From DASSKK01 sp035690495 (GTDB lineage: Bacteria; Actinomycetota; Actinomycetes; Propionibacteriales; Nocardioidaceae), in the NCBI GenBank assembly GCA_035690495.1, contig DASSKK010000074.1, forward strand, positions 1-64,000: 64,000 nucleotides of DNA, written 5' to 3'. The notes under the pieces were generated by a model that searched no databases, was not told the origin of the DNA, and saw only the letters and a list, made by a program, of their open reading frames with translations. Shown piece by piece: positions 9,077 to 16,727 of this stretch (position 1 is the stretch's first letter; each line of letters opens with the position of its first letter). The position numbers and the translations under genes are program-made.

Positions 9077-10092
9077 CGCTGCAGGAGACTCCGACGGGCG
9101 TCTCGGATGCCACCCGGCTGCGGCTGACGCAGTACGCCGCCGGCGGCGGATGTGCCTGCAAGCTGCCGGCCGGCGAGCTGGAGGAGATCCTCGCCGGGAT
9201 CCCGGGCGGCCGCGCGTTCGGAGACCTGCTCGTCGGCGTCGAGAACGGTGACGACGCGGCCGTCGTACGCCTGGACGAAGAGCGTGCCGTGGTCAGCACC
9301 GCGGACTTCTTCACGCCGGTGGTGGACGACCCGTTCGACTGGGGGCGGATCGCGGCGGCGAACGCCCTTTCCGACGTCTACGCGATGGGTGGCGACCCGG
9401 TGCTGGCGATCAACCTGCTGGCCTGGCCCCGGGATCTGCTGCCGGTCGAGGTCGCCGGCGAGGTGCTGCGCGGTGGCGCGCAGGTGTGCCTGCGGGCCGA
9501 CACCCCGCTGGCGGGTGGGCACAGCATCATCGACTCCGAGCCGAAGTACGGGCTGGCGGTCACCGGCCTGGTGCATCCCGAGCGCATGCTGCGCAACGAC
9601 GCCGGAGCCGCGGGGACGCCGCTGACGCTGACCAAGCCGCTCGGGCTCGGCGTACTCAACAACCGCCACAAGGCCACCGGCGAGGTGTTCGTCGACGCGG
9701 TGGACACGATGACCACACTGAACGACGCGGCCTCGCGGGCGGCGCGGGAGGCGGGGCTGAGCTGTGCCACCGACGTGACCGGCTTTGGCCTGCTCGGACA
9801 CCTGCTCAAGCTGTGCCGGGCCAGCGGCGTCAGCGCGATCGTGGACGCGGCGGCGGTGCCCTACCTGGAGGCGGCCAGGGCGTCGTTGGCGGCCGGGTAC
9901 CTGCCCGGCGGCAGCCGCCGCAACCTGGACTGGGTGCGTCCGTCGCTGCTGACCAGCGTGGCCGAGGAGGAGCTGCTGCTGCTCGCGGACGCGCAGACCT
10001 CCGGTGGACTGCTGGTGGCCGGTGAGCTGCCCGGCTACCCGGTGGTGGGCGAGCTCGTGGCCCAGGGCACGGTGCCGCTGCTGGTGAGGTAG
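9073..10092 (+). CDS. selD: Selenide, water dikinase (selenophosphate synthetase)
   Basis: SelD makes selenophosphate from selenide and ATP, the selenium donor for Sec-tRNA synthesis. The 339-residue protein has the catalytic N-terminal loop GGGCACKLP (Cys and Lys in place), then NGDDAAVV, STADFFTPVVDDPFDWGRIAAANALSDVYAMGG and GGHSI, all AIRS-fold signatures, and TDVTGFGLLGH in the C-terminal domain. It is a Cys-type, not Sec-type, SelD. The ATG overlaps the preceding stop by 4 bp. Its presence 5 kb from a UGA-containing fdh gene supports active selenocysteine decoding; selA, selB and selC must lie outside the window. Confidence 0.95.
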   Translation: MTLQETPTGVSDATRLRLTQYAAGGGCACKLPAGELEEILAGIPGGRAFGDLLVGVENGDDAAVVRLDEERAVVSTADFFTPVVDDPFDWGRIAAANALSDVYAMGGDPVLAINLLAWPRDLLPVEVAGEVLRGGAQVCLRADTPLAGGHSIIDSEPKYGLAVTGLVHPERMLRNDAGAAGTPLTLTKPLGLGVLNNRHKATGEVFVDAVDTMTTLNDAASRAAREAGLSCATDVTGFGLLGHLLKLCRASGVSAIVDAAAVPYLEAARASLAAGYLPGGSRRNLDWVRPSLLTSVAEEELLLLADAQTSGGLLVAGELPGYPVVGELVAQGTVPLLVR

Positions 10093-10161
10093 TCGCATGT
10101 GCGGGGACGGGGCTGGGTACCGCCTGGGCCCTGAAGTAGAGCAGACCTTGGAGGTTCGGCG

Positions 10162-10488
10162 ATGCCTCAGCAGGCATGGAGCGACAAGCGGGAGCGGCAG
10201 TACGACCACATCAAAGGCGGCCTGAAGGACCGCGGCCACTCCGAGTCCGAGGCGGAGGAGATCGCGGCCAGGACGGTCAACAAGGAGCGGGCGCGCTCGG
10301 GTCAGTCGAAGTCCGCGAGCAAGACGTCGACCAAGGACGTCTCCTCCGGGCACCGTGGCGGCAAGCGGTCCGGGCACGGCGAGGGCGGGCGTACCAAGGA
10401 CCAGCTGTACGCCGAAGCGCGCCGCAAGGGCGTCGAGGGCCGCTCGAAGATGAACAAGAAGCAGCTCGAGAAGGCCGTCGGCCGCTGA
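10162..10488 (+). CDS. Small basic protein, plasmid-stabilisation-like
   Basis: A 108-residue, highly charged protein with TTGGAGG upstream of its ATG. It starts MPQQAWSDKRERQYDHIK, has a Lys/Ser/Gly-rich middle, and ends in a Rho-N/SAP-like helix pair (DQLYAEARRKGVEGRSKMN.KKQLEKAVGR). Relatives are often annotated as plasmid stabilisation protein, without experimental support known to me. The C-terminal 24 codons recur as an isolated fragment at 14861-14932. Nucleic-acid binding is plausible from charge and the SAP-like end. Confidence 0.65.
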   Translation: MPQQAWSDKRERQYDHIKGGLKDRGHSESEAEEIAARTVNKERARSGQSKSASKTSTKDVSSGHRGGKRSGHGEGGRTKDQLYAEARRKGVEGRSKMNKKQLEKAVGR

Positions 10489-10746
10489 GGCACGGCCGCT
10501 GCTGGACGCCGCCCTCTTGCCCGCCGAACCGATCGGCGTCAGGTGTCCCGCCAGGGCCACACCGACCCAACGCAGAGACGAACACGGCGGAGGGCAGATA
10601 GAACAGCACGAAGCCGAGCGTGCGGACGCGGACTGACGTCGCCTCCTCGCGCGCCCCGGCTGCGCATGCGTCGAAGGTCAGGCGGCTACCCGCTGACAAC
10701 AGCGGACACGTGCGAGAGCAGCCAGAGTTTCAGGAGGAACCGCCAT

Positions 10747-11525
10747 GTGCCCCTCACTGCCGACTTCATGCTCGACCGACTTCGCCAGTGGGGCATTCAC
10801 CGGATCTACGGCTACCCCGGCGACGGCATCAACGCCCTTCTGGGTGCGTTCGACCAGGCAGAGGGCGACCCCGAGCTGATCCAGCCCCGGCATGAGGAGA
10901 TGGGGGCGTTCATGGCGACCGCGCACGCCAAGTTCACCGGTGAGATCGGTTGCTGCATGGCGACGTCGGGGGTGGCACCATCCATCTGCTCAACGGGTTG
11001 TACGACGCGAAGCTAGACCACCAGCCGGTGGTGGCGATCCTCGGCCAGCAGAAGCGGATCTCCCTCGGTGCGGCGTTCCAGCAGGAGATCGATGCCAACA
11101 CCCTCTACAAGGATGTCGCGGCCGACTTCATCCAGACCTGCATGCATCCGGCCCAGGCGCGCCAGCTCGTCGACCGCGCCTGCAAGGTGGCGCTCACCAA
11201 CCGGAGCGTCGCCGCGATCATCGTGCCGGAGGACATCGCGGAGCAGGAGGCGCAGCCCTCGCCGCCGCGCGAGCACGGCGCCGTCTACACCAGCGTCGGT
11301 TGGAGCAGGCCACGGGTGATCCCGCAGGAGGAGGAGCTGCGCAAGGCCGCGGACGTCCTCAACGCGGGCGAGAAGGTCGCGATGCTGATCGGCCAGGGTG
11401 CGGCCGAGGCGGCCGACCAGGTCGTGGAGGCCGCCGAGCTGCTGGGCGCCGGGCCCACGACAAGGCCGACCCGCTCAACCCCGAGCTGGTGGTCCATGAG
11501 CTGTCCAAGCGGCTGCCCGACCAGG
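10747..11525 (+). pseudogene. Broken TPP-dependent enzyme gene (pyruvate oxidase/ALS-like)
   Basis: The reading starts at a GTG with AGGAGG upstream and runs MLDRLRQWGIHRIYGYPGDG, then IQPRHEEMGAFMATAHAKF, typical of the N-terminal domain of TPP enzymes related to pyruvate oxidase and acetolactate synthase. At about 10968-10972 a five-G run lacks one base needed to continue in frame (TSG then GTIHLLNGLYDAKLDHQPVV in the next frame). Near 11450 the text jumps from AAELLGAG, about residue 235, to a far downstream segment (KADPLNPELVVHELSKRLPDQA) in another frame, implying loss of roughly 150 codons. The end is fused to an unrelated nuclease fragment. The gene is dead even if the frameshift is a sequencing error. 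Confidence 0.85.
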
Positions 11526-11526
11526 C

Positions 11527-11775
11527 GACCTGCACCACATGCTTGCGTGGAGCCTGCTGGGCGAGACCGACCTGGACAATGCGATCCCGCTGTGTGTCTA
11601 CCACCACCAGCGTGCCCACGACGAGCCGTTCGTCGTCACACGCCTGGACAGCGGCGAGGTCCGGCTGCGCCGGGCAGTGACCGGGGTGAAGCCTTCAAAG
11701 GCTTCACCGGCGGGGCCACCGGGTTCAGGGGCGCAGCACCAGCCACCCCCCGCTACAGGTGCCGGACTGCGGTGA
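11527..11775 (+). pseudogene. HNH endonuclease C-terminal fragment (DUF222/13E12 type)
   Basis: The segment DLHHMLAWS..GETDLDNAIPLC.YHHQRAHDE is the zinc/histidine core of HNH nucleases found at the end of DUF222 proteins, which are abundant and repetitive in actinobacteria. Nothing upstream belongs to this family; it is joined directly to the TPP-enzyme remnant at about 11520. Its last 23 bases overlap the end of the convergent RES gene. An 18-bp palindrome, GAAGCC-TTCAAA-GGCTTC, is embedded near 11690. It looks like a recombination scar. Confidence 0.75.
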
Positions 11776-12280
11776 GCAGTTCTGGAGGCGCGGTCCCGTT
11801 CTGGACGCAGCGCCAACCGTGCAGATCGGGCCGTGGGCCGAACAGCACCCACACCTCACCGTCCGCCGGCGGCGCCGGCTGGATTCCTCCGTCGCAGACG
11901 TGTCCTCCGGCCAAGCCCGGCAGGAGGGCCGTCGAGGGGGCCCTCACGGCCGTGGCGCCGGCGGTGCGGGCCGCACGGGCTGCAGCTTGACAGTCACCGT
12001 AGCCGCCGAGACCGAGGTCGCCGGGCAGTGGTAGCGGTGTGGCGCCGTCGACGTCTGTATCGTCAACGTGCACTGCCCAGAGGGCGCGGGCGACACCGTC
12101 GAGGTCGTCTGCATCGGTGATGTCCTCGTGTCGCAAGAACTCCGCCCAAGCGCCGTCGGGGGTGTCAGTCAAGTAGTGAGCCGGGCCCTCACCTGCTGCA
12201 TGCCAGCGGGCCGGCGGCTGGTCGGGCGTCTCCCAGAGGAATCCTTGCCGGGGGTCGGCGTGCCGGAATCCGGTTCTCAC
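11753..12280 (-). CDS. RES-domain toxin (NAD+ phosphorylase family)
   Basis: RES toxins deplete NAD+ and are paired with Xre/ParS-type antitoxins. The 175-residue protein starts at a GTG that overlaps the antitoxin stop (GTGA at 12280-12277). RTGFRHADP, ARWHAAGEGPAHYLTDTPDGAWAEFL and the later APSTALLPG supply the Arg, Tyr, Glu and Ser expected in the RES fold. An apparently longer frame that begins much further upstream is an artefact crossing the antitoxin and LCP genes. The partner gene and the overlap make the toxin call strong; activity is inferred from the MbcT family. Confidence 0.85.
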   Translation of the reverse strand: MRTGFRHADPRQGFLWETPDQPPARWHAAGEGPAHYLTDTPDGAWAEFLRHEDITDADDLDGVARALWAVHVDDTDVDGATPLPLPGDLGLGGYGDCQAAARAARTAGATAVRAPSTALLPGLAGGHVCDGGIQPAPPADGEVWVLFGPRPDLHGWRCVQNGTAPPELLTAVRHL

Positions 12281-12915
12281 GCGGCCGATCCAGATCCGAC
12301 CAGCCAGGCAGCCAGGTCGCGGACCCGGTGCACGACGTCGCTGTCGGGATCGAAACCGTCGGCCATCAGTTCTGCCGGGGGGAGGCCGTCCAGCTGAGGG
12401 CGAGGGCGCAGGAACCAGCGTCGCATGCCGCGCTCGTTGTAGCCGCCGGCCAGGTCTGAGGTGATCATCGCGAGCGTGTGGAGTCGAGCGGCCACCATGT
12501 CCGGTGTGGTCCGCTCGCCCTCGGCGTACCGGCGCAGCGAGGTCGGGGACACGTCGAGGAGCTTGGCGAGCAGCTCGTCCCCGAGGGTCTCGCGCATCGG
12601 CCGCCACTCCGAATCCGGCAGCGGGGAATCCGCCACTTGCTCGCGTACCTGGCCCAGCAGCGAGGCGAGTTCCTCGTCGCTGGCTGAGAACGCGGACGGG
12701 ACGGCGAGCTGCATCGCGGCGGCTGACGCGATGCCGTGGGATGCCAGGATTCCGACCAGGGCCCGGACCCGATTCTCCGTGAGCGGTCCACCGGCCAGCT
12801 CGGCGTCCAAGAGGCCGAGGTATTGCACGCGGTACAGCAGTTGGCAGGCCGCCAGGGCCGACTTGGGCCGGTCTAGGAACGGACCATCGACGGACATGAT
12901 TCGGACTTCTGTCAT
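12277..12915 (-). CDS. Xre/MbcA/ParS-family antitoxin of the RES pair
   Basis: A 212-residue protein. The middle holds a DNA-binding helix-turn-helix (LGDELLAKLLDVSPTSLRRYAEGERTTPD at about residues 113-142), and the C-terminal ~60 residues (MRRWFLRPRPQLDGLPPAELM) are the toxin-binding DUF2384 region. The first ~100 residues are longer than in minimal MbcA antitoxins. It precedes and overlaps the toxin gene, the usual order. Autoregulation through its HTH is expected. An ATG six codons in (12897) is an alternative start. Confidence 0.82.
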   Translation of the reverse strand: MTEVRIMSVDGPFLDRPKSALAACQLLYRVQYLGLLDAELAGGPLTENRVRALVGILASHGIASAAAMQLAVPSAFSASDEELASLLGQVREQVADSPLPDSEWRPMRETLGDELLAKLLDVSPTSLRRYAEGERTTPDMVAARLHTLAMITSDLAGGYNERGMRRWFLRPRPQLDGLPPAELMADGFDPDSDVVHRVRDLAAWLVGSGSAA

Positions 12916-12957
12916 AGTCCAAACGTAGCCCAGTTGTTGCCCATTGGTCAGCCCGAG

Positions 12958-14139
12958 CTACTGCGCGGCGGGCGCTGAGGCGCACAGGCCGTCCGTGCGG
13001 GCTGCCCGAGCCCGGGCCGTCTCCTGCTTGCTCGTGTGGTGCTTGCCCGGGGCTGTCCCGGTTCCCGGTTCGAGCTGCCCGGCCGCCGTGGTCGCGCCGA
13101 CTCGCAGCGACTTCGGAAGGGGCCGGTCGTGGATCATGGCGTCCCAGATCTTGTGTGCGGACGGCTTCCAGACCAACCGGTCGGGGTTGGGCGCGTAGGG
13201 CTTGGTCCGCACCGTGACGAACTGGATGTGCTCCTTCGAGATCCCCTTCAGCTGGCGCGCCAATCCCACCAGCTTGGTGACCGAGTCGAGCCCGGTGTCG
13301 GTGGTGAGGGACCTCGTCGCGGCGTCCATGAACCTGTAGAGCCGGATCGGGTTGGCCAGCGTCCCCGCGGACAGCGCCTTGCTGGCCATCGACGCCAAGA
13401 ACGCCTGCTGACGGTGGGTCCGGGCGACGTCCCCTCCACCCGAGAACGCGTACCGCTCCCGGACGTACTGCAGCGACTCGTAGCCGTTGAGCGTGTGCGT
13501 TCCCGCTGGGAGGTTGATGTGGCCGACGGTGTCGTGGACGGCGTACGGCAGGCACACTTGCACGCCGCCCAGCGCGTTGACCATGTCTCGGAAGCCGTTG
13601 AAGTCGATCTCCACGAAGTGCTCGATCGGTACCCCCGTGATCGTGGAGACCGTCTTCACCGTGCACAGAGGTCCGCCCACGGAGTACGCCGCGTTGAACA
13701 TGCTCCGGCCGCCAGGGTCGACCGAGCCGTCGGCGCTCTTGCAGGGTGGGCGTTGCACGATCGAGTCGCGCGGGATGCTCACGCCGTACGCCAGCGTCCG
13801 ATCGGCGTTGAGGTGCAGCAGGATCGTGGTGTCCGAGCGTGCCCCGGGGACGATTCCGAAGTGACCGCGTTGGCCCTCCCGGGTGTCGGAGCCGATGAGC
13901 AGGATGTTCATCGGCTGCTGCGGCTTGTTGGGGCGCGGGATCTCGCTGGGCCGGCTGGTTCCCAGGCCCTTGTTCAAGTCGACCGAGGAGATGTTGCCGT
14001 CCAAGTGATGGAGGACCACGAGAACCGCTGCCGCCAGGGCCGCCAGCACCACCGCGACGCCGATCGCCACCGCCCGGAACACACGCCGACGCCGTCCGAT
14101 CAAGCGGCTGCGCGCCGCGGGTCGGTCGTCACCGGTCAC
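12958..14139 (-). CDS. LytR-CpsA-Psr (LCP) family cell-wall glycopolymer transferase
   Basis: LCP enzymes attach teichoic acids, arabinogalactan or capsules to peptidoglycan. This 393-residue protein has an Arg-rich cytoplasmic start, one membrane helix at about residues 25-46 (FRAVAIGVAVVLAALAAAVLVV), and an extracytoplasmic LCP domain with NILLIGSDTR, ARSDTTILLHLN, YGVSIPRDS and the late FSGGGDVARTHRQQAFL. The key Arg and Asp residues are present. The C-terminal tail is low-complexity. It stands alone between the TA pair and a STAS gene. Confidence 0.9.
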   Translation of the reverse strand: MTGDDRPAARSRLIGRRRRVFRAVAIGVAVVLAALAAAVLVVLHHLDGNISSVDLNKGLGTSRPSEIPRPNKPQQPMNILLIGSDTREGQRGHFGIVPGARSDTTILLHLNADRTLAYGVSIPRDSIVQRPPCKSADGSVDPGGRSMFNAAYSVGGPLCTVKTVSTITGVPIEHFVEIDFNGFRDMVNALGGVQVCLPYAVHDTVGHINLPAGTHTLNGYESLQYVRERYAFSGGGDVARTHRQQAFLASMASKALSAGTLANPIRLYRFMDAATRSLTTDTGLDSVTKLVGLARQLKGISKEHIQFVTVRTKPYAPNPDRLVWKPSAHKIWDAMIHDRPLPKSLRVGATTAAGQLEPGTGTAPGKHHTSKQETARARAARTDGLCASAPAAQ

Positions 14140-14292
14140 GTCCGTGGTTCCCTACTCTGTCCCTGCCCTTGTTCCAGCGTAGACAGGTGAGGGTCAGTCG
14201 CGCCCGGGTCGAGGAGTCAGCGACTTGTGCGTGCTGTCACACCACGGCACCGGCTGGGACCTCTCGCACGTGCAGACCGCGACGATCGGCCG

Positions 14293-14718
14293 CTACAAGG
14301 CGGCCGGCCGCCGGACCGTTCGGCGTGACCGGCGGTGAGTTCCGCGGGCACGTCGCTGGTCGCCGAGCTGGGCACGGGTCTGCCAGGCGACGACCGCTTC
14401 GTCGGGCGAATCGTGCACGGCCAGCTCGTCGTCGACGCCGGTGATCGCCATCAGGCGGCGGATGAGCGGGGCAACCCCGACGAGCACCAGCCCGCCGCCG
14501 CGGCGCGAAGCTCGTCGGTGTGCCCGCAGCAGCACGGTCAGCACGCTGGTGTCGAGGAACTGCACCGAGCTGAGATCGACTGTGAGATGCACCGAGAGAC
14601 GGGCGGCCGAGGTAAGAATGTCGTCGAGCGCTCGGACTGTGGCAAGGTCGAGCTCGCCCACAGGCGCGATGACGGGATGGCCGCTGGGGAGCACGGACAT
14701 ACGATGTTCGAGAGCCAT
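14293..14718 (-). CDS. STAS-domain anti-sigma factor antagonist
   Basis: A 141-residue protein. Residues 1-110 match SpoIIAA/RsbV-like STAS proteins: VIAPVGELDLATVRALDDIL, then VDLSSVQFLDTSVLTVLL, with the phosphorylatable Ser in the DTSV position, then GGGLVLVGV. The start ATG has GGAGG 6 bases upstream. The last ~30 residues are Arg-rich and not part of the fold, so the true end of the conserved protein may have been altered. A SigB/F-type sigma gene (32128) is in the window but not adjacent, so partnership is speculative. Confidence 0.85.
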   Translation of the reverse strand: MALEHRMSVLPSGHPVIAPVGELDLATVRALDDILTSAARLSVHLTVDLSSVQFLDTSVLTVLLRAHRRASRRGGGLVLVGVAPLIRRLMAITGVDDELAVHDSPDEAVVAWQTRAQLGDQRRARGTHRRSRRTVRRPAAL

Positions 14719-14860
14719 GTCTAGCCTCCGACCTACGCGGTCGTGATGGACCCTGGGCTAGAGACCGGCACGCGTGATGTCTACGAGTAAAGGTGAGCCA
14801 TCGACCGCTGTCAAGCCGGCGGGCGCGGTATGCCGGGCACCCTTGGGACGTGGCGGGCCG

Positions 14861-14932
14861 AAGGCGCGCCGCAACGGCGTCGACGGCCGCTCGAAGATGA
14901 ACGACAAGCAGCTCGAGGAGGCCGTCGGCCGC
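14861..14932 (+). pseudogene. Fragment duplicating the end of the 10162 gene
   Basis: The 24 codons KARRNGVDGRSKMN.KQLEEAVGR match the C-terminus of the basic protein at 10162-10488, differing at only a few positions. The fragment lacks a natural upstream part and runs on past the stop position into unrelated sequence. The rest of 14719-15049 holds only the 22-bp tandem motif below. Confidence 0.7.
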
Positions 14933-15007
14933 TGGAGCTCTGCCGACCCGCGCATCAATCAGCCTCGACCCGCGGAAGAATCTTGTGGCGTCGCCGCTGC
15001 ACGCGGT

Positions 15008-15047
15008 TTACCCGCGGGTCGGCACCGAATTACCCGCGGGTCGGCAC
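15008..15047 (+). repeat. Tandem 22-bp repeat with palindromic core
   Basis: TTACCCGCGGGTCGGCAC occurs at 15008-15025 and 15030-15047, with a 22-bp period. Its core ACCCGCGGGT is self-complementary and resembles TetR-type operators of fatty-acid regulons in actinobacteria. A related TACCCGCGGGTCGG lies near 34950. It sits just past the end of the amidohydrolase gene, so its role is unclear. Confidence 0.55.
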
Positions 15048-15049
15048 GG

Positions 15050-15883
15050 TCAGCGGCGGGCGAACAGCGCCTGCGGGACGGTGGAGGCGGCGTCGGTCAG
15101 CCAGCCGCGGTCCAAACCCTCCCCGGCGAGCGCGTCGACCAGGACGGCCAGCGCCTCGGGCGGGCTCGGCGAGTCGGCCTGCCCTGCGTCGGAGGAGAGC
15201 ACCAGCTGCGGCCCCGCCGCGCGCGCCACGTCGGCCAGCATCGCAGGAGTGCACCCGGGCTGGTGCAGCAGCTGGTAGGCGGTGATCTCGGCGAATCCCC
15301 CCGTCGCGACGAGCCCGGCGACGTCCGCGGGGTCGGCGCCGGGCACGACGTACGACGGATGGGTGAACAGCAGCCGTCGTACGCCGTGCTGTGCGGCCCG
15401 CTCCGCGAGCCAGCGGCACTCCGCCGTCGAGAGGTGGCCGGTGGCGAGCACCGCATCGTGCTCGGCGACCAGCTCGAGCACCAGGTCGGCGTCGGCCTGC
15501 GTGCTGGGGTCGACCGGTGGCGTCGCGAACGTCGTGGCAGGCAGCCGGCGGTCCTGGTCGGACAGCCGCGGCAGACCCGCCGCGGCCTGGGTGTGCGCGT
15601 CGGCGGTCGGCATCCACACCACGCGCCCGCCCGAGGAGAGTGCCGCCGCCACCGCGGAGGGGTTGATGCCGCCGACGTGGTGGTTGAGCGCGATCCCGCC
15701 GTACGCCGTCAGGTCACCGGCGTGCGCGACCGCGGCCGCGCGTCCGACCGTCGACTCGTAGTGCGCCTTGAGCACGAACCCGTCGGCCCCCGCCGCACGG
15801 TAGGCATCCGCCAGGTCGAGGTCGTCGCCGATGCGGTCCAGCACGTCCGGGGCCGCGTGCACATGGCTGTCGAAGAAGCCCAC
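15050..15883 (-). CDS. DUF6282-type metal-dependent amidohydrolase
   Basis: A 277-residue TIM-barrel-like hydrolase. The N-terminus FFDSHVHAAPDVL has the HxH metal motif of the amidohydrolase superfamily. VLKAHYEST, GIALNHHVGG, LATGHLS, LFTHPSY and LSSDAGQ supply further His/Asp ligands in the right order. It is the last of three minus-strand hydrolase genes, 6 bp after the nitrilase-like gene, so probably in one operon. Substrate unknown; the neighbours suggest breakdown of an amide or nitrile-containing compound. Confidence 0.8.
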   Translation of the reverse strand: MGFFDSHVHAAPDVLDRIGDDLDLADAYRAAGADGFVLKAHYESTVGRAAAVAHAGDLTAYGGIALNHHVGGINPSAVAAALSSGGRVVWMPTADAHTQAAAGLPRLSDQDRRLPATTFATPPVDPSTQADADLVLELVAEHDAVLATGHLSTAECRWLAERAAQHGVRRLLFTHPSYVVPGADPADVAGLVATGGFAEITAYQLLHQPGCTPAMLADVARAAGPQLVLSSDAGQADSPSPPEALAVLVDALAGEGLDRGWLTDAASTVPQALFARR

Positions 15884-15889
15884 GACGCT

Positions 15890-16714
15890 CTAGAACTCGT
15901 CCTCCGCGAGCCGGGTGGCCTCACGGGCGACGACGTCGGCGCGCGACTCCTGCAGCAGCGGCCAGCGCCTGCGGAGGACTCGCAGCTCCTCCAGGTCCAG
16001 GGTGCAGTCGACCTCTCCGGGCTCCGAGCCGAGCTCGGCGACCACCTCCCCGTAGGGCGAGATCACCCGCGACCCGCCCCAGAAGTCGCGCTGGTTCTCG
16101 CTGCCCGCGCGGTTGACGAACACGACGTACGACTGCAGCACGACCGCCGCGTGCAGCAGCAGGATCTCCCAGGCGCGCTGGGCCTGCACACCGACCTCGA
16201 TCACCGCGCTGTTGACCGGCACCACGATGACCTCGGCGCCGCCGTGCACCGCCATCCACGGGATGGCCGGCTGCCAGAGGTCGTTGCAGATCAGCACCGA
16301 GAGGCGGGTGCCGAGTACGTCGTGCCAGTGCAGCCGGCCGCCGGGCTTGAAGTGCTTGCGCTCCTCCCAGCCGCGGTAGGTGGGGAGGTACATCTTGCGC
16401 TGGATGTTCGCCGTGCCATCGTGCAGCAGCGCGGCGCTGTTGTAGGTGTGGTGGCGGAACGCCTCGGCGAAGCCGACCACCACGACCGGACCGTGCTTGC
16501 CGAGGGCGAGCAGCCGGGCGTCGTCGGGCAGCAGGGGCATCGCCTCGGGCACCTCGCTGAGGTGGTAGCCGTGCGTGGCGAGCTCGGGAGCGACGACCAG
16601 GTCGCAGTCGGAGGCAGCCCGCACCAGGTCGTCGAGCCGCGACAGGTTGGCGTCCACATCGCCGAGTGCGGGGTCGGTCTGCAGCAGCCGGACCCGCAGC
16701 GTCTGCTCGTTCAC
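15890..16714 (-). CDS. Nitrilase-superfamily carbon-nitrogen hydrolase
   Basis: A 274-residue enzyme with the complete Glu-Lys-Cys triad: VAPELATHGY (Glu), IQRKMYLPTY (Lys) and SVLICNDLWQP (Cys). This family hydrolyses amides, nitriles or carbamoyl groups in the cytoplasm. The start is a GTG with AGGGGGAAG upstream. It is the middle gene of the three-hydrolase operon, 13 bp after the alpha/beta hydrolase. The sequence FKPGGRLHWHDVLGTRLSVLIC is typical of aliphatic amidase-like members; exact substrate unknown. Confidence 0.88.
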   Translation of the reverse strand: MNEQTLRVRLLQTDPALGDVDANLSRLDDLVRAASDCDLVVAPELATHGYHLSEVPEAMPLLPDDARLLALGKHGPVVVVGFAEAFRHHTYNSAALLHDGTANIQRKMYLPTYRGWEERKHFKPGGRLHWHDVLGTRLSVLICNDLWQPAIPWMAVHGGAEVIVVPVNSAVIEVGVQAQRAWEILLLHAAVVLQSYVVFVNRAGSENQRDFWGGSRVISPYGEVVAELGSEPGEVDCTLDLEELRVLRRRWPLLQESRADVVAREATRLAEDEF

Positions 16715-16727
16715 GGCGTACTTCCCC

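Noticed and set aside
11685..11705. GAAGCC-TTCAAA-GGCTTC as a tRNA-Sec anticodon arm
   Set aside because: The loop is six bases with a six-base stem, unlike the seven-base loop of tRNA-Sec, and no other tRNA arms surround it.
11753..13666. A 637-codon minus-strand open frame
   Set aside because: Its first three quarters are the wrong frame of the LCP and antitoxin genes; only the last 175 codons (RES toxin) are real.
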